From contig QHNH01000015.1 of the NCBI GenBank assembly GCA_003218375.1, positions 57,106 through 121,105 of the forward strand: a DNA stretch of 64,000 bases, given 5' to 3'. Numbering within the stretch: position 1 is the first letter of the stretch; each line of letters starts with the position of its first letter. Shown piece after piece: positions 33,395 to 41,950 of the stretch. The notes beneath the pieces are model-generated. The model did not search any database. It had not been told where the DNA came from and was given only the letters and a program-made list of their open reading frames with translations. Both the position numbers and the translations under genes were made by a program. Origin of the DNA: Verrucomicrobiota bacterium. GTDB lineage: Bacteria; Verrucomicrobiota; Verrucomicrobiia; Chthoniobacterales; UBA10450.

Positions 33395-34288
33395 ATGCGC
33401 AATCCTCAGTTCGTGCGAAAAAACGGAGCGCGTCTCGGGGTCGAAAAAACCTACAAACTGTTTGTCGGCGGAAAATTCGTGCGCAGCGAGAGCGGCCGCG
33501 TCCTGGTGGCGACGGGGAGCGACGGAAAACCGGGAGCGAATTATAGCCGCGCCTCCCGGAAGGATTTTCGCGATGCGGTGACGGCGGCACGGAGCGCGTT
33601 CGCCGGCTGGTCGAAGCAAAGCGCGTATCTACGGAGCCAGATTCTGTATCGGGCCGCGGAAATGCTGGAGAGGCGCGAAGGCGAATTGCGGAGTGAGATC
33701 GAGCGCAGCCCAGACGGTGGAAAAGCGCGGAGCGAGGTTTCGCGCGCCATTGACCGGCTGGTTTATTACGCCGGCTGGACGGACAAATTCAGTTCGGTTT
33801 TCGGCGCGGTGAACCCGGTGGCCAGCTCGCATTTCAATTTCACGGTGCCGGAGCCGACGGGCGTGGTCGTAGTCGTTTCTCCTGATGAATCGCCCCTGCT
33901 CGCGCTAGTCTCGCTGGTCGCGCCGGTGATCCTGGCGGGAAACACCGCGGTCGTCCTGGCGTCGACGCGCAGTCCGCTGCCGGCGTTAACCTTTTCGGAA
34001 ATCATCGCCACGAGCGATCTGCCGGGCGGCGTCGTGAATATTCTCGCCGGTGACCGCGCGGAGCTGGCGCCGCATTTCGCGAGTCACATGGACGTGAACG
34101 CGATCGTGGACGGCTCGGGTGACAAGGACACGGGGCGGGCGTTGCAACGCGGCGGCGCCTTGAATGTGAAACGATACTTCCGCCGCGACCTCGCCTCCGC
34201 TGACTGGGCGAAACCCGACGCGGAAAATCCGTATTGGATTCTCGACACGGTTGAAATGAAAACCGCGTGGCATCCGATCGGGCTGTAG
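33395..34288 (+). CDS. half-length aldehyde dehydrogenase-like protein of the deo cluster
   Basis: From ATG 33395 the product is 297 residues, about 60 percent of a normal ALDH. It has an ALDH N-terminus (YKLFVGGKFVRSESGRVLVA), helices AAEMLERREGELRSEIER and the cofactor domain (TGVVVVVSPDESPLLALVSL, ILAGNTAVVLAS). Where FTGS normally stands it has VDGSGDKDTGRALQ. No catalytic-cysteine domain follows; the tail ends DTVEMKTAWHPIGL. It sits 6 bases before deoB. Similar half-ALDHs are known near deoxyribose-catabolism genes, so it may be a non-catalytic partner of a full ALDH. Confidence 0.75.
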   Translation: MRNPQFVRKNGARLGVEKTYKLFVGGKFVRSESGRVLVATGSDGKPGANYSRASRKDFRDAVTAARSAFAGWSKQSAYLRSQILYRAAEMLERREGELRSEIERSPDGGKARSEVSRAIDRLVYYAGWTDKFSSVFGAVNPVASSHFNFTVPEPTGVVVVVSPDESPLLALVSLVAPVILAGNTAVVLASTRSPLPALTFSEIIATSDLPGGVVNILAGDRAELAPHFASHMDVNAIVDGSGDKDTGRALQRGGALNVKRYFRRDLASADWAKPDAENPYWILDTVEMKTAWHPIGL

Positions 34289-34294
34289 CGGCAA

Positions 34295-35488
34295 GTGCGC
34301 GCGCTCCTTCTCGTTCTCGATAGCGTCGGTGTTGGCGGCGCGCCCGACGCGGCGAACTACGGCGACGAAGGCGCGAATACGCTGGGCCATATTCTGGAGC
34401 GGATGCCGGAGCTGCGGCTCCCGAATCTGGATTCGTTAGGCCTGGCCGAGTTGGTGCCCGCCCATGGGTCATATGGGTCCTATACGACATATAAGAGCAG
34501 CTACGGCAAAATGACGGAGCGCTCACCGGGGAAGGACACTACCACCGGGCATTGGGAAATCGCCGGCGTGATCCTGGAGGAACCGTTCGCGACTTTCGAG
34601 CGCTTCCCCGATGAACTGGTGCGCGCCATCGAGCGGGATGCCGGCGTGCAATTCATCGGCAATTACCCGCAAAGCGGCACGACGATCCTCGCCGAACTGG
34701 GCGCTGAGCACGTTCGCACCGGTAAACCCATTCTCTACACCTCGGCTGATTCAGTTCTGCAAATCGCCGCCCACGAGCAGGTGATCAGGATCGATCGGCT
34801 CTACGATATCTGCACGGTCGCGCGCCAGCATGCGGACCGGTTCCGCATTGGCCGCGTCATCGCGCGCCCGTTTACCGGGCCGGAAGGAAATTTTTCGCGC
34901 ACCTCGCGCCGGCACGATTTTTCCATGGAACCGCCGGACACGATCCTGAACGCGATCAGCGAAAACGGTGACGCGGTCATCGGCATCGGCAAGATCAGCG
35001 ATATTTTCGCGGGGCAAGGCATTACCGAATCGTTCCCGACCGACGGGAACGCGGAAGGAATGCTATGCATCGCCGAAAAGTGGGAACAGCTCGAGGCCGG
35101 ACTGATCTTCACCAACCTCGTCGATTTCGACATGCTTTACGGACATCGCCGCGACGTCGCCGGTTACGGCCAGACCCTGGAGCAATTCGACCAGTGGCTC
35201 GGGGAATTCATGACGAAGATCCTGCCGGCCGATCTCGTGATCATCACCGCCGACCACGGGAACGATCCGACCTATCGTGGCACGGACCACACCCGGGAGC
35301 AGGCGCCGCTTTTCGTTTTGCACAATAATGAAAGCCGCGCCCTGGGTGTCCGGGAAACCTATGCGGACATCGCCGCGACGTTGGGCGATTTTTTCGAGCT
35401 GCCGGTCGGTTGGCCGGTTGGCGAATCGTTTCTCTCGAAAAGCGATTCAGAGCGATCCGAGGCACGCCCTTTCAAGGCATCGAATTAG
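34295..35488 (+). CDS. deoB: phosphopentomutase
   Basis: The 397-residue protein opens with the metal-binding LLLVLDSVGVGGAPDAANYG and has the phospho-accepting Thr loop SPGKDTTTGHWEIAG (about residue 70-85). FIGNYPQSGTTILAELG, the DeoB-specific cap region and the metal site ITADHGNDPTYRGTDHTRE (about 325) are complete. It interconverts deoxyribose/ribose 1- and 5-phosphates after nucleoside phosphorolysis. The start is GTG, six bases after the half-ALDH stop; deoA follows 17 bases downstream. Confidence 0.95.
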   Translation: MRALLLVLDSVGVGGAPDAANYGDEGANTLGHILERMPELRLPNLDSLGLAELVPAHGSYGSYTTYKSSYGKMTERSPGKDTTTGHWEIAGVILEEPFATFERFPDELVRAIERDAGVQFIGNYPQSGTTILAELGAEHVRTGKPILYTSADSVLQIAAHEQVIRIDRLYDICTVARQHADRFRIGRVIARPFTGPEGNFSRTSRRHDFSMEPPDTILNAISENGDAVIGIGKISDIFAGQGITESFPTDGNAEGMLCIAEKWEQLEAGLIFTNLVDFDMLYGHRRDVAGYGQTLEQFDQWLGEFMTKILPADLVIITADHGNDPTYRGTDHTREQAPLFVLHNNESRALGVRETYADIAATLGDFFELPVGWPVGESFLSKSDSERSEARPFKASN

Positions 35489-35505
35489 CTGTAAAGAATC
35501 GGCTA

Positions 35506-36738
35506 ATGCACGTCCCCACTCTCATCGAAAAAAAGCGCGAAGGTCAGGAGCTGACCAAGGAAGAAATCGAGTTTCTCATCGAGGGGTTCACCTCGGGCGA
35601 GATCGCCGATTACCAGATGAGCGCCTGGGCGATGGCGGTCTTTTTCAAGGGGATGACTGCCGTGGAAACGCAGCACCTCACGACCGCGATGATGGAAAGC
35701 GGGAACATGCTCGAATATCCCGAGGGCTCACCGCCGAAAGTGGACAAGCATTCGACCGGCGGCATCGGTGATAAGACCTCCCTCGTCCTCGCCCCGCTGC
35801 TCGCCTGCGACGAAAACTGGGTGCCGATGATCTCCGGCCGCGGCCTCGGCATTACCGGCGGCACGCTCGACAAACTCGAAAGCATTCCCGGCTTCAACAT
35901 TCACATCGATGAGCGCCGCGCCCTGGCCCAGTTGAAAAGCATCGGCGTTTTCATGATCGGACAAACGGCTGACATTTGCCCGGCCGACAAAAAACTTTAC
36001 GCGTTGCGTGATGTCACCGGGACCGTGCCGTCGCAGGCGTTGATCGTGGCGAGCATCATGAGCAAGAAGCTCGCGGAAAACCTCGACCGCCTCGTGCTCG
36101 ACGTGAAATTCGGCAGCGGCGCGTTTATGAAAACGCGCAAGGAAGCGCAACAACTCGCCGCTGCGATGACGGAGGTCGGAAATTTGATGGGCGTCAAAGT
36201 CACGCATTTGCTCAGCCCGATGGACGAACCTCTGGGCCGGACCGTCGGTAACGCGCTCGAAGTGGCCGAATGCGTCGAGGTCCTGCAAGGAGGCGGTCCG
36301 CCCGATGTAGTGAAGCTCGTGCTCGACCTGGCTGAACAGGTGTCGACCGCGAAGCGCGCCCAGCTCGCCACCTGGCTGGAGGATGGAACGGCTTGGCGCA
36401 AATTCATTTCAATGGTCTACGCGCAGGATGGCGACGCCTCGTCCCTGGAGAAACTCGGCGAGCTCCATCGCGCGCCGGTGATTCAACCTTTCCTCGCGAA
36501 GTCGGCCGGCAAAGTTACGAAAATGGACGCGGAAACAATTGGCCGCGTCTCGCTCCTTCTCGGTGGCGGCCGTCAGACCGCGGACGACGCGATCGATTTC
36601 GCCGTCGGCCTTTCCGGGATTAGGAAAATCGGCGAACGCGTCGAGAAAGGCCAATCGTTGTTATTCGTCAATGCCCGAAACGATCAAACGTCGCAAGCTG
36701 TCGTGCCGCTTCTAGAAAAAGCGATCGAGATCGCATAA
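35506..36738 (+). CDS. deoA: thymidine/pyrimidine-nucleoside phosphorylase
   Basis: From ATG 35506 the protein is 410 residues. It begins PTLIEKKREGQELTKEEIEF and carries the phosphate-binding signature KHSTGGIGDKTSLVLAPLL (about 81-99) and SGRGLGITGGTLDKLESIPG. The C-terminal all-beta domain (DAIDFAVGLSGIRKIGERVE) matches the family. It splits thymidine, deoxyuridine or uridine to base plus (deoxy)ribose 1-phosphate, which DeoB then converts. Whether it accepts uridine cannot be told. An earlier in-frame start at 35410 lies within deoB and is rejected. Confidence 0.93.
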   Translation: MHVPTLIEKKREGQELTKEEIEFLIEGFTSGEIADYQMSAWAMAVFFKGMTAVETQHLTTAMMESGNMLEYPEGSPPKVDKHSTGGIGDKTSLVLAPLLACDENWVPMISGRGLGITGGTLDKLESIPGFNIHIDERRALAQLKSIGVFMIGQTADICPADKKLYALRDVTGTVPSQALIVASIMSKKLAENLDRLVLDVKFGSGAFMKTRKEAQQLAAAMTEVGNLMGVKVTHLLSPMDEPLGRTVGNALEVAECVEVLQGGGPPDVVKLVLDLAEQVSTAKRAQLATWLEDGTAWRKFISMVYAQDGDASSLEKLGELHRAPVIQPFLAKSAGKVTKMDAETIGRVSLLLGGGRQTADDAIDFAVGLSGIRKIGERVEKGQSLLFVNARNDQTSQAVVPLLEKAIEIA

Positions 36739-36769
36739 CGCTCGCTGCGGATTAATTTCATTCCGGCTT

Positions 36770-37039
36770 CTAGTCTCCCGAAGTCGAATGCTTCAACCGC
36801 ACAGACACCACCGTTACGTGACGCTTTGGCGAAACCTCTATTATGGCCTCGTAGTCCGCATGGCCGTACTTCCATGGTGGCCAATGGGTCAAGAGGGTCT
36901 GGCCGCCAAGGTATAGTGAAAGGCGCCTGGGCGTAATCCAACCTGCCGTTTCGTTCACCCTCAACCGAAAGGAATCCCAGCAGCGCGCACTTAGACGCGA
37001 TAAACGTACGCATCCTAAAAACTTACGTTGGCACTTAGG
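36770..37039 (-). other. gene remnant or unrecognised frame in a 485-base gap
   Basis: The gap 36739-37223 has one minus-strand frame open for about 90 codons without an ATG. Its end reads AGWITPRRLSLYLGGQTLLT, then WPPWKYGHADYEAI and HVTVVSVRLKHSTSGD, which looks protein-like (Tyr/Trp-rich strands) but matches nothing I know. Local base composition is AT-richer than the deo genes. It may be the 3' remnant of a decayed gene at the island edge. Confidence 0.35.
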
Positions 37040-37223
37040 TCAGAGCCGGTGAGCCCTCATAGGGGTCCAAGTATTAATGAACGGATATTCCACGTCCAAT
37101 TGCTTTATCACCTGCCTTTTCTTCGCTATGATCAACTCGTGATCCATATGGCCCTGCATCCGATGAAACCAGCGACTAGTATGCGAAACTTGTCACTGTT
37201 CATGTCTTTCTACTACGATGGAT

Positions 37224-37814
37224 TCAAAAAAACTCTTCCAGGTGCGGGGTGGCGTCGTCACCATGTTGTGCCAGGCGATACGATCGCGAAGTGACGCATG
37301 CATAACCGCGGCCTCCTCTCTGCCTTTCAATTGTAACTACGACATCGTGGCTCTCCGTGCCAAGGGCTGGCGAACCGGTTCCAACCTCTGAGGTAAGCCT
37401 GCACTTGAGCTGCGCCACTTGCCCCAGCGCTTCGAAACGCTTTACGTCGACCACCCGCCAACTGCTGGCGGATATCCGCTGCATGAGAAATAGCACGCCG
37501 ACCACCGCGCGTGTGCTCTCGAGCGGGGGACTTGCCGTGCCAAAAACCAGCGCCAGTTCGTCCCCTCGCCATACGGTCGCAGCTGTCTCTACCTTGTCAG
37601 GAAAGATGATACGGCCGAGTCTAGCCTCGTCTGACGAATCGGAATCGATAATAGCGAAGAAGGTCGCGAAATAATCCTGGGCTTGCCTGGGACGGAATTG
37701 AGCCAGCTGGTGTTCGAATTCCGATGGTGATGCCCACGTTGGGTTGGGGGGCGGGTTAGCCAATGACGCGCAGGCTTGAATCGTCAGAAAAAAAGCGACG
37801 CTCAGGCGTTGCAC
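37224..37814 (-). CDS. secreted hypothetical protein
   Basis: The 196-residue product starts from GTG with a signal peptide (QRLSVAFFLTIQACASLANP). The mature part alternates strands (ATVWRGDELALVFGTAS, RAVVGVLFLMQRISASSWRV, DVVVTIERQRGGRGYACVTS) and helices (EFEHQLAQFRPRQAQDYFAT), suggesting a compact alpha/beta envelope protein. It lies 5 bases after the stop of the 3D-like gene and should be co-transcribed with it and the S53 peptidase. No family recognised. Confidence 0.65.
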   Translation of the reverse strand: MQRLSVAFFLTIQACASLANPPPNPTWASPSEFEHQLAQFRPRQAQDYFATFFAIIDSDSSDEARLGRIIFPDKVETAATVWRGDELALVFGTASPPLESTRAVVGVLFLMQRISASSWRVVDVKRFEALGQVAQLKCRLTSEVGTGSPALGTESHDVVVTIERQRGGRGYACVTSRSYRLAQHGDDATPHLEEFF

Positions 37815-37819
37815 GTTTC

Positions 37820-38986
37820 TTAGCTCCTCGATTTAGGCCCCAGCAACTGAATGACGTGCTTTAATGGCGCGCCCCAAACATCACATGCCCTCTTGAGGTC
37901 GGGCCCCCCTTCTCCGATATACACGTCGATCTGCTTATCGAATCTCGGAAGCCTGCCATTGTCACGTTTGATTTTTTCTCCTTCAATCCCATCGATACGT
38001 ACGCGGGCGCCGCAGCGCAGCGTCTTATGGCGCGAGGCAATCGTGTCGGTTGTGCCAATGATATTATGGTCCGGAGGGCAACTTCCGGTCTTCTCCGGGT
38101 CTGGGTTGGCTACGTAGAACCTTCGTTTGTAAGGCGTCCCTCCTTTTTGACCGTGACTCTCGCGAAATCTGACGACATTGCCGTTACTTAGGCCGAGGCC
38201 TTCGTTTCGCTCGCGAAGCGAGTTCACAAAAGAGGCGGGATACTGCTCGTCGTGCAAATTGCTCCAGATTTTCGTCTTGTCGTCGAATACCCCTGTCCCG
38301 ATGGTGATCAGATCGTCCGGTGGATAGTCTTCGAGAACCGGCGTGAAGTATTCCGTGATGTTCCAGAAGTCGCTCTCGACTCTTGGTTTGATCGGAGCTT
38401 TTTTTTTCGTGCCTTTGCTCTTTGCGGCCATCATCAAACCTCGACGAGCCGCAGCTGCGGGGGTGCCTACTTCCCAAGAGGCTTCTAACTGGGTTAGCGT
38501 CATTTCGCCATCTGCCGGCGTGAATTCATCCCAGTGAAACGTTTGTTGAACCGTGCCGCCAGATGCCTGCTCTGAATATATCTCCTTTTCCGCTCCGTTG
38601 AGACCTTTCAGAGTAAGAGTGAGCGTTCCACTCGCACCGTCCGGACTTAATTGAACCAGAATGTTATTATTCGTCACGTCTGCTGTCAGCACACTCACTG
38701 CAGGCTCCACCTCCGCTAAGAAGGAAATTGTATAACTTGCCTCCTCATCCGGATCATCCGGGTCGTTAGGCTCATCGCCAACATCGGTGTCATCCTTATC
38801 TCCGGGCTTTTGGGAGATAGTAACCGAGGCCGTGCCCTCAAGAGTGCTCAGATCGACGGTCAAGTCTGCTGAACCCTCTGTAAACTCATCGTCGGACGCC
38901 GGATCGAGCTCCCTGGCGGTAACGGTGATGTGATAGGGACCTGGGAGATACGGGCCGTAAAAGACATCGCGCTGCCGCCGCTGCCA
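37820..38986 (-). CDS. C-terminal part of a frameshifted protein with a 3D/double-psi-barrel-like end
   Basis: The frame is open from a stop at 38987 down to 37820. It can start no earlier than in-frame TTG 38863, yet codons above that read naturally (YGPYLPGPYHITVTARELDP), so it is probably the continuation of the 38860-39162 frame. Content: Ig-like beta segments, an acidic linker (GDEPNDPDDPDEE), NITEYFTPVLEDYP, and a C-terminal region with CGARVRIDGI, FDKQIDVYIGEGG and CDVWG, reminiscent of 3D-domain wall-active proteins. Gene broken, programmed shift or sequencing error cannot be separated here. Confidence 0.55.
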   Translation of the reverse strand, partial: WQRRQRDVFYGPYLPGPYHITVTARELDPASDDEFTEGSADLTVDLSTLEGTASVTISQKPGDKDDTDVGDEPNDPDDPDEEASYTISFLAEVEPAVSVLTADVTNNNILVQLSPDGASGTLTLTLKGLNGAEKEIYSEQASGGTVQQTFHWDEFTPADGEMTLTQLEASWEVGTPAAAARRGLMMAAKSKGTKKKAPIKPRVESDFWNITEYFTPVLEDYPPDDLITIGTGVFDDKTKIWSNLHDEQYPASFVNSLRERNEGLGLSNGNVVRFRESHGQKGGTPYKRRFYVANPDPEKTGSCPPDHNIIGTTDTIASRHKTLRCGARVRIDGIEGEKIKRDNGRLPRFDKQIDVYIGEGGPDLKRACDVWGAPLKHVIQLLGPKSRS

Positions 38987-39162
38987 TCAACTCCGACTAC
39001 TTCAATCGTCAGCCACGCCGTATCGGATCCCGAAGAGCGCGCCGCCGCTGCCGTCATCCGAATACGATCGCGCGTTTTTGCCCGCGCTCTGGCCCGCGAC
39101 TTAGGCCGTCCTTTAGTCCGGGATTTGGCTTGCTTACTTTTGCTTTTGATTCTGTTTTTCAT
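38860..39162 (-). CDS. N-terminal part of the frameshifted protein
   Basis: From ATG 39162 the frame encodes a very basic low-complexity start (KSKSKQAKSRTKGRPKSRAR and further Arg/Lys), then a beta-type segment SGSDTAWLTIEVVGVDGSGG. After that it degrades into RISQVPITSPLPPGSSIRRP, while the other frame continues with strand-like sequence. A single missing base near 38965-38975 (in AGCGCGATG) would join the two into a protein of about 447 residues. It lies 36 bases downstream of the S53 peptidase stop. Confidence 0.5.
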   Translation of the reverse strand: MKNRIKSKSKQAKSRTKGRPKSRARARAKTRDRIRMTAAAARSSGSDTAWLTIEVVGVDGSGGSAMSFTARISQVPITSPLPPGSSIRRPTMSLQRVQQT

Positions 39163-39198
39163 ATTTTTGAGTGGTTTTTACTCGAGCGGATGGGATGG

Positions 39199-40761
39199 CT
39201 AACCTAAAAGAGCGAGCAGTTTGTCACCGATGGGGCTGCCCAAACCAGCGCATGCGTCCCAGCCCGGGCCGGCAGCGTACTTGCCGAGCTGCCCGGTCAT
39301 GTCGTTGTTTCCCTGGGTGATGTCGCGGAAGGCGGCGGCGCCACCATAGAGATTAGCATGACAGAAACCGACGGGCTTCTTGCCCTTGCTCGCGCGGCTT
39401 TGGTTGATGAGAGCAAACAAACCCGCATACAATGGCGCGACCGCGCTGGTGCCGCCGATGACTTGCTTTTGTCCGCCGACAAGAACCTGGTAACCTGTTT
39501 CCGGATCGGCCGTTCCGGAAACGTCGGGTGCGCCGCGACCAGCAAAACCGCTGGGCGATTTTGGAACAGCGACGCCGGATTGATAAGGGGGCTTCTTGAA
39601 AATGTTACTGACGCCGCCCCCGCCCGAGCCCCCTTGGACACCGTTATTCCAAATTGATTCAGCGAGATCTGTATGAGTGCGCAATCCTCCACACGAAATA
39701 ACCTTATCGTGGGAGCCGGGAAAATCGGCGTGTGGCTTGCCGTCGCTCGTCTCCAGATCGGACGAGCCGGAATCGCCCGCGGCCGCAAAGACCGTGACGT
39801 TATTGTCGGCCGCATCCTGCAATACAGCGCTCATCGCATCGAGGTATTGTTTCTTCGAAAAATCCTCCGGTCCGCCCCAACTGATGGAAATGATCGAGGG
39901 CTTGTGAGTGGTATCGAAGACAGCCGCGTGGATGGCGTTGGCGAAGCCACGGTCAGTATTGGGAGCAAAGTAAACCACAATCGTCGCCTGGGGCGCGACC
40001 GCTCCCGCGACTTCGATGTCCAGCGCCACCTCGCCGTCAGCATTGGGATCAGGCCCGGGAACGTTCGCGCCGCCGAGCACGCCCACTGGAATAATGGTGG
40101 GAACCTTGGTCTTGATGCTCTTGAAGTACGCGGCCATATCGGACGAGGTGTAGCCCGTGCCGGTGGGCTTATGCATGGCGCTATCGAAATTGTTTAACTC
40201 GATGATGGCGATGCATTGCCCTTTACCTTTGAGCGCCGTCGTCGGAAATCCATATAGCTTCGCCAGCTTCGGCACGGCGAAGCTGAGATTTTTCACGGCG
40301 GCGCGGGCGCCGAACCTTTTCGTGCTGCGAAGAAAACGCGAGTGGGCGACGGCGGTGGGTTGAGTATCAAAGCCGGTCCAGCTCAGTAACACAGCCTGCA
40401 ATTGCGTCGGGATGCGCAGGGAGCCGGAACGCGCCCGATGAGTCACGCCAGCGCGCTTGACCCACCGTAGTTTTCCGGGGTCGATTCCAGCCGCGCGATA
40501 ATCCTGCAAGGTGGCGCCCACCTGCACCAGCCGAGTATGGAGTGTCTCTTCACGGGTGCTTCCTTCCACGAGCGAAATATGGTTTGCGGCTAGGAAATCA
40601 TAGACAAGATCGACATCGTTTTGGGTCGCGCCGCCTCCCGCCTTGCGTCGCAGGATCAAGGTGGTCTTGATGAATTCCATGGCGGGGACGGTCCGTCCAC
40701 CGGCAGGTGATGGCTTGGTAATTTTGCTCGAGGCAAATACTTTGGAGCGTGTCTTAGGCAT
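39199..40761 (-). CDS. S53 family peptidase (sedolisin/kumamolisin-like)
   Basis: The 520-residue protein has a pro-kumamolisin activation domain (about 28-150: VDLVYDFLAANHISLVEGST, WVKRAGVTHRARSGSLRIPT) and the catalytic domain. Catalytic Glu and Asp lie in DGEVALDIEVAGAVAP, the oxyanion Asp in FAAAGDSGSSDL and the nucleophile Ser in IGGTSAVAPLYAGL. The C-terminal Ca-site region is GPGWDACAGLGSP. These are acid-active serine-carboxyl endopeptidases, normally secreted, yet no signal peptide is visible (MPKTRSKVFASSKITKPSPA). It heads a minus-strand run with the 3D-like and secreted proteins. Confidence 0.93.
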   Translation of the reverse strand: MPKTRSKVFASSKITKPSPAGGRTVPAMEFIKTTLILRRKAGGGATQNDVDLVYDFLAANHISLVEGSTREETLHTRLVQVGATLQDYRAAGIDPGKLRWVKRAGVTHRARSGSLRIPTQLQAVLLSWTGFDTQPTAVAHSRFLRSTKRFGARAAVKNLSFAVPKLAKLYGFPTTALKGKGQCIAIIELNNFDSAMHKPTGTGYTSSDMAAYFKSIKTKVPTIIPVGVLGGANVPGPDPNADGEVALDIEVAGAVAPQATIVVYFAPNTDRGFANAIHAAVFDTTHKPSIISISWGGPEDFSKKQYLDAMSAVLQDAADNNVTVFAAAGDSGSSDLETSDGKPHADFPGSHDKVISCGGLRTHTDLAESIWNNGVQGGSGGGGVSNIFKKPPYQSGVAVPKSPSGFAGRGAPDVSGTADPETGYQVLVGGQKQVIGGTSAVAPLYAGLFALINQSRASKGKKPVGFCHANLYGGAAAFRDITQGNNDMTGQLGKYAAGPGWDACAGLGSPIGDKLLALLG

Positions 40762-40817
40762 ATTTTTAGGTAGCTGGGTGTTTAGGTTAACTTGAAGAGA
40801 AGAGCTTGTCCGAGGCG

Positions 40818-40838
40818 GCCTGCCGCCGAGCGGCAGGC
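40818..40838. repeat. GCCTGCCGC/GCGGCAGGC hairpin
   Basis: An exact 9-bp stem with loop CGA, upstream of the S53 gene. The 267-base gap 40762-41028 otherwise holds only a short minus frame (to 40787, including QIVMIRHQSHKFHLVAIRPM) and an overlapping plus frame; neither is convincing enough to call a gene. Confidence 0.6.
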
Positions 40839-41028
40839 GTGCGTATCATCGGGCGAATAGCGACAAGGTGGAACTTGTGCGACTGATGCCTGATCATCAC
40901 GATTTGCGGCTGGTCGAAAAGCGCGAGCCGTTCCTCTCGGTGCACGCTCGCAGCGATCAAGCTCTTCGCTTGGTTCTGCGTTTGCCGGAAAAGGCAGTTG
41001 ACGTTCAACGGCTCGCGATGCCGGGCAC

Positions 41029-41358
41029 TCACAGAATCGCGATACCAACCGCGGTGTTTATGGCTGAAGCGGCCACATTCAGCGCCGCGTTGATCGCATC
41101 TTGCGCGGCGGTCTTGAGAGTTACGGTCACGGCAGCCCGGGCCGAAGCCTCGGACTCTTTGATTTCGTCGAAAGCAAAGCGGACATCGTCGTCATTGATT
41201 TTATTAGCCAGGCGGTCGCTCGCGATGGCCGCCACGCCTTCGGCGATCAGTTTCGCGCGAGCCTCGAGATAATTCTTCAGGTCCTCCGCGTGACCTTTGG
41301 CCGCGCCAGAGGCGGCGCCCAGCATGCTCTGGACTAATTGGGGTATGTTAATGGACAT
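41029..41358 (-). CDS. alanine-rich all-helical hypothetical protein
   Basis: The 109-residue product is predicted almost wholly helical: SINIPQLVQSMLGAASGAAK, DLKNYLEARAKLIAEGVAAI, DVRFAFDEIKESEASARAAV and AAQDAINAALNVAASAINTA. No signal peptide. It starts 3 bases after the upstream lipoprotein stop, so the two are co-transcribed. The pattern resembles small helical partner proteins of unknown function. No family assigned. Confidence 0.65.
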   Translation of the reverse strand: MSINIPQLVQSMLGAASGAAKGHAEDLKNYLEARAKLIAEGVAAIASDRLANKINDDDVRFAFDEIKESEASARAAVTVTLKTAAQDAINAALNVAASAINTAVGIAIL

Positions 41359-41361
41359 GGT

Positions 41362-41868
41362 TTATGGATTCGAGCCGGTTTTCTTGAGACCGGCGCTAAA
41401 GATTGAGCTGCGCTTCTTCGCGATCTGAATTTGTTGGAGATCGAGGAGGGTGCCGCGCAAACCCGTGGCCAGCGAAGAGCGCGGCGGGCCGCCGTGTTTT
41501 CTCAAGGCCTCGTAGCGCTGCTCGAGCGTGCCCAAGGCCGCGATTTCGTCTTCATTCTTGGCGAAGAGCGACGAACGCGCTTTCAAGGCCCGGACCGTGC
41601 CGAGCGATTCGTCGAAGAATTTGTCCCGATCTTCCGCGGTCAACTGTCCAGAATCCGCTCGAAGGATTGCGGTTTCGGTTTTCAACGACAGGTCGGTCAG
41701 CAACCGATCCGTCGTCTCGTCGTAAGCCGCGACAAAATTAACCGCGCAACCGCCCAGGACGATGAGCGATAAAAAAAGGAGCGCGAATCGCGCGATCCAG
41801 TGTCCGAAAGCCGGCACCGGCAAAGAACGGTTTTTTCTACAGGAGGGTGCGAGGAATTGGGGGGCCAT
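41362..41868 (-). CDS. lipoprotein
   Basis: The 168-residue protein has an N-terminal basic stretch, a hydrophobic segment (WIARFALLFLSLIVLGGCAV) and lipobox LGGC at about residue 41, later than usual; the true start may be internal. The mature part is helical and charged (DETTDRLLTDLSLKTETAIL, AEDRDKFFDESLGTVRALKA). The helical gene at 41358 follows 3 bases later, so the two products may interact at the membrane. No family recognised. Confidence 0.7.
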   Translation of the reverse strand: MAPQFLAPSCRKNRSLPVPAFGHWIARFALLFLSLIVLGGCAVNFVAAYDETTDRLLTDLSLKTETAILRADSGQLTAEDRDKFFDESLGTVRALKARSSLFAKNEDEIAALGTLEQRYEALRKHGGPPRSSLATGLRGTLLDLQQIQIAKKRSSIFSAGLKKTGSNP

Positions 41869-41950
41869 GACTGAAAACTATCAGACTCCGGTGAGTCAAA
41901 GCGAGCACCTTTTTCTTGCCGTACCGGCGCGCTGGATTTTCAATACCGGT

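Noticed and set aside
36684..37013. 109-codon minus frame overlapping the end of deoA
   Set aside because: Overlaps 55 bases of a well-supported gene and lacks protein-like composition; a different frame in the gap looks slightly better.
40787..41032. 81-codon minus frame upstream of the S53 gene and the overlapping plus frame
   Set aside because: Both strands give equally plausible short sequences with no family match, and the end runs through a palindrome; not called as a gene.
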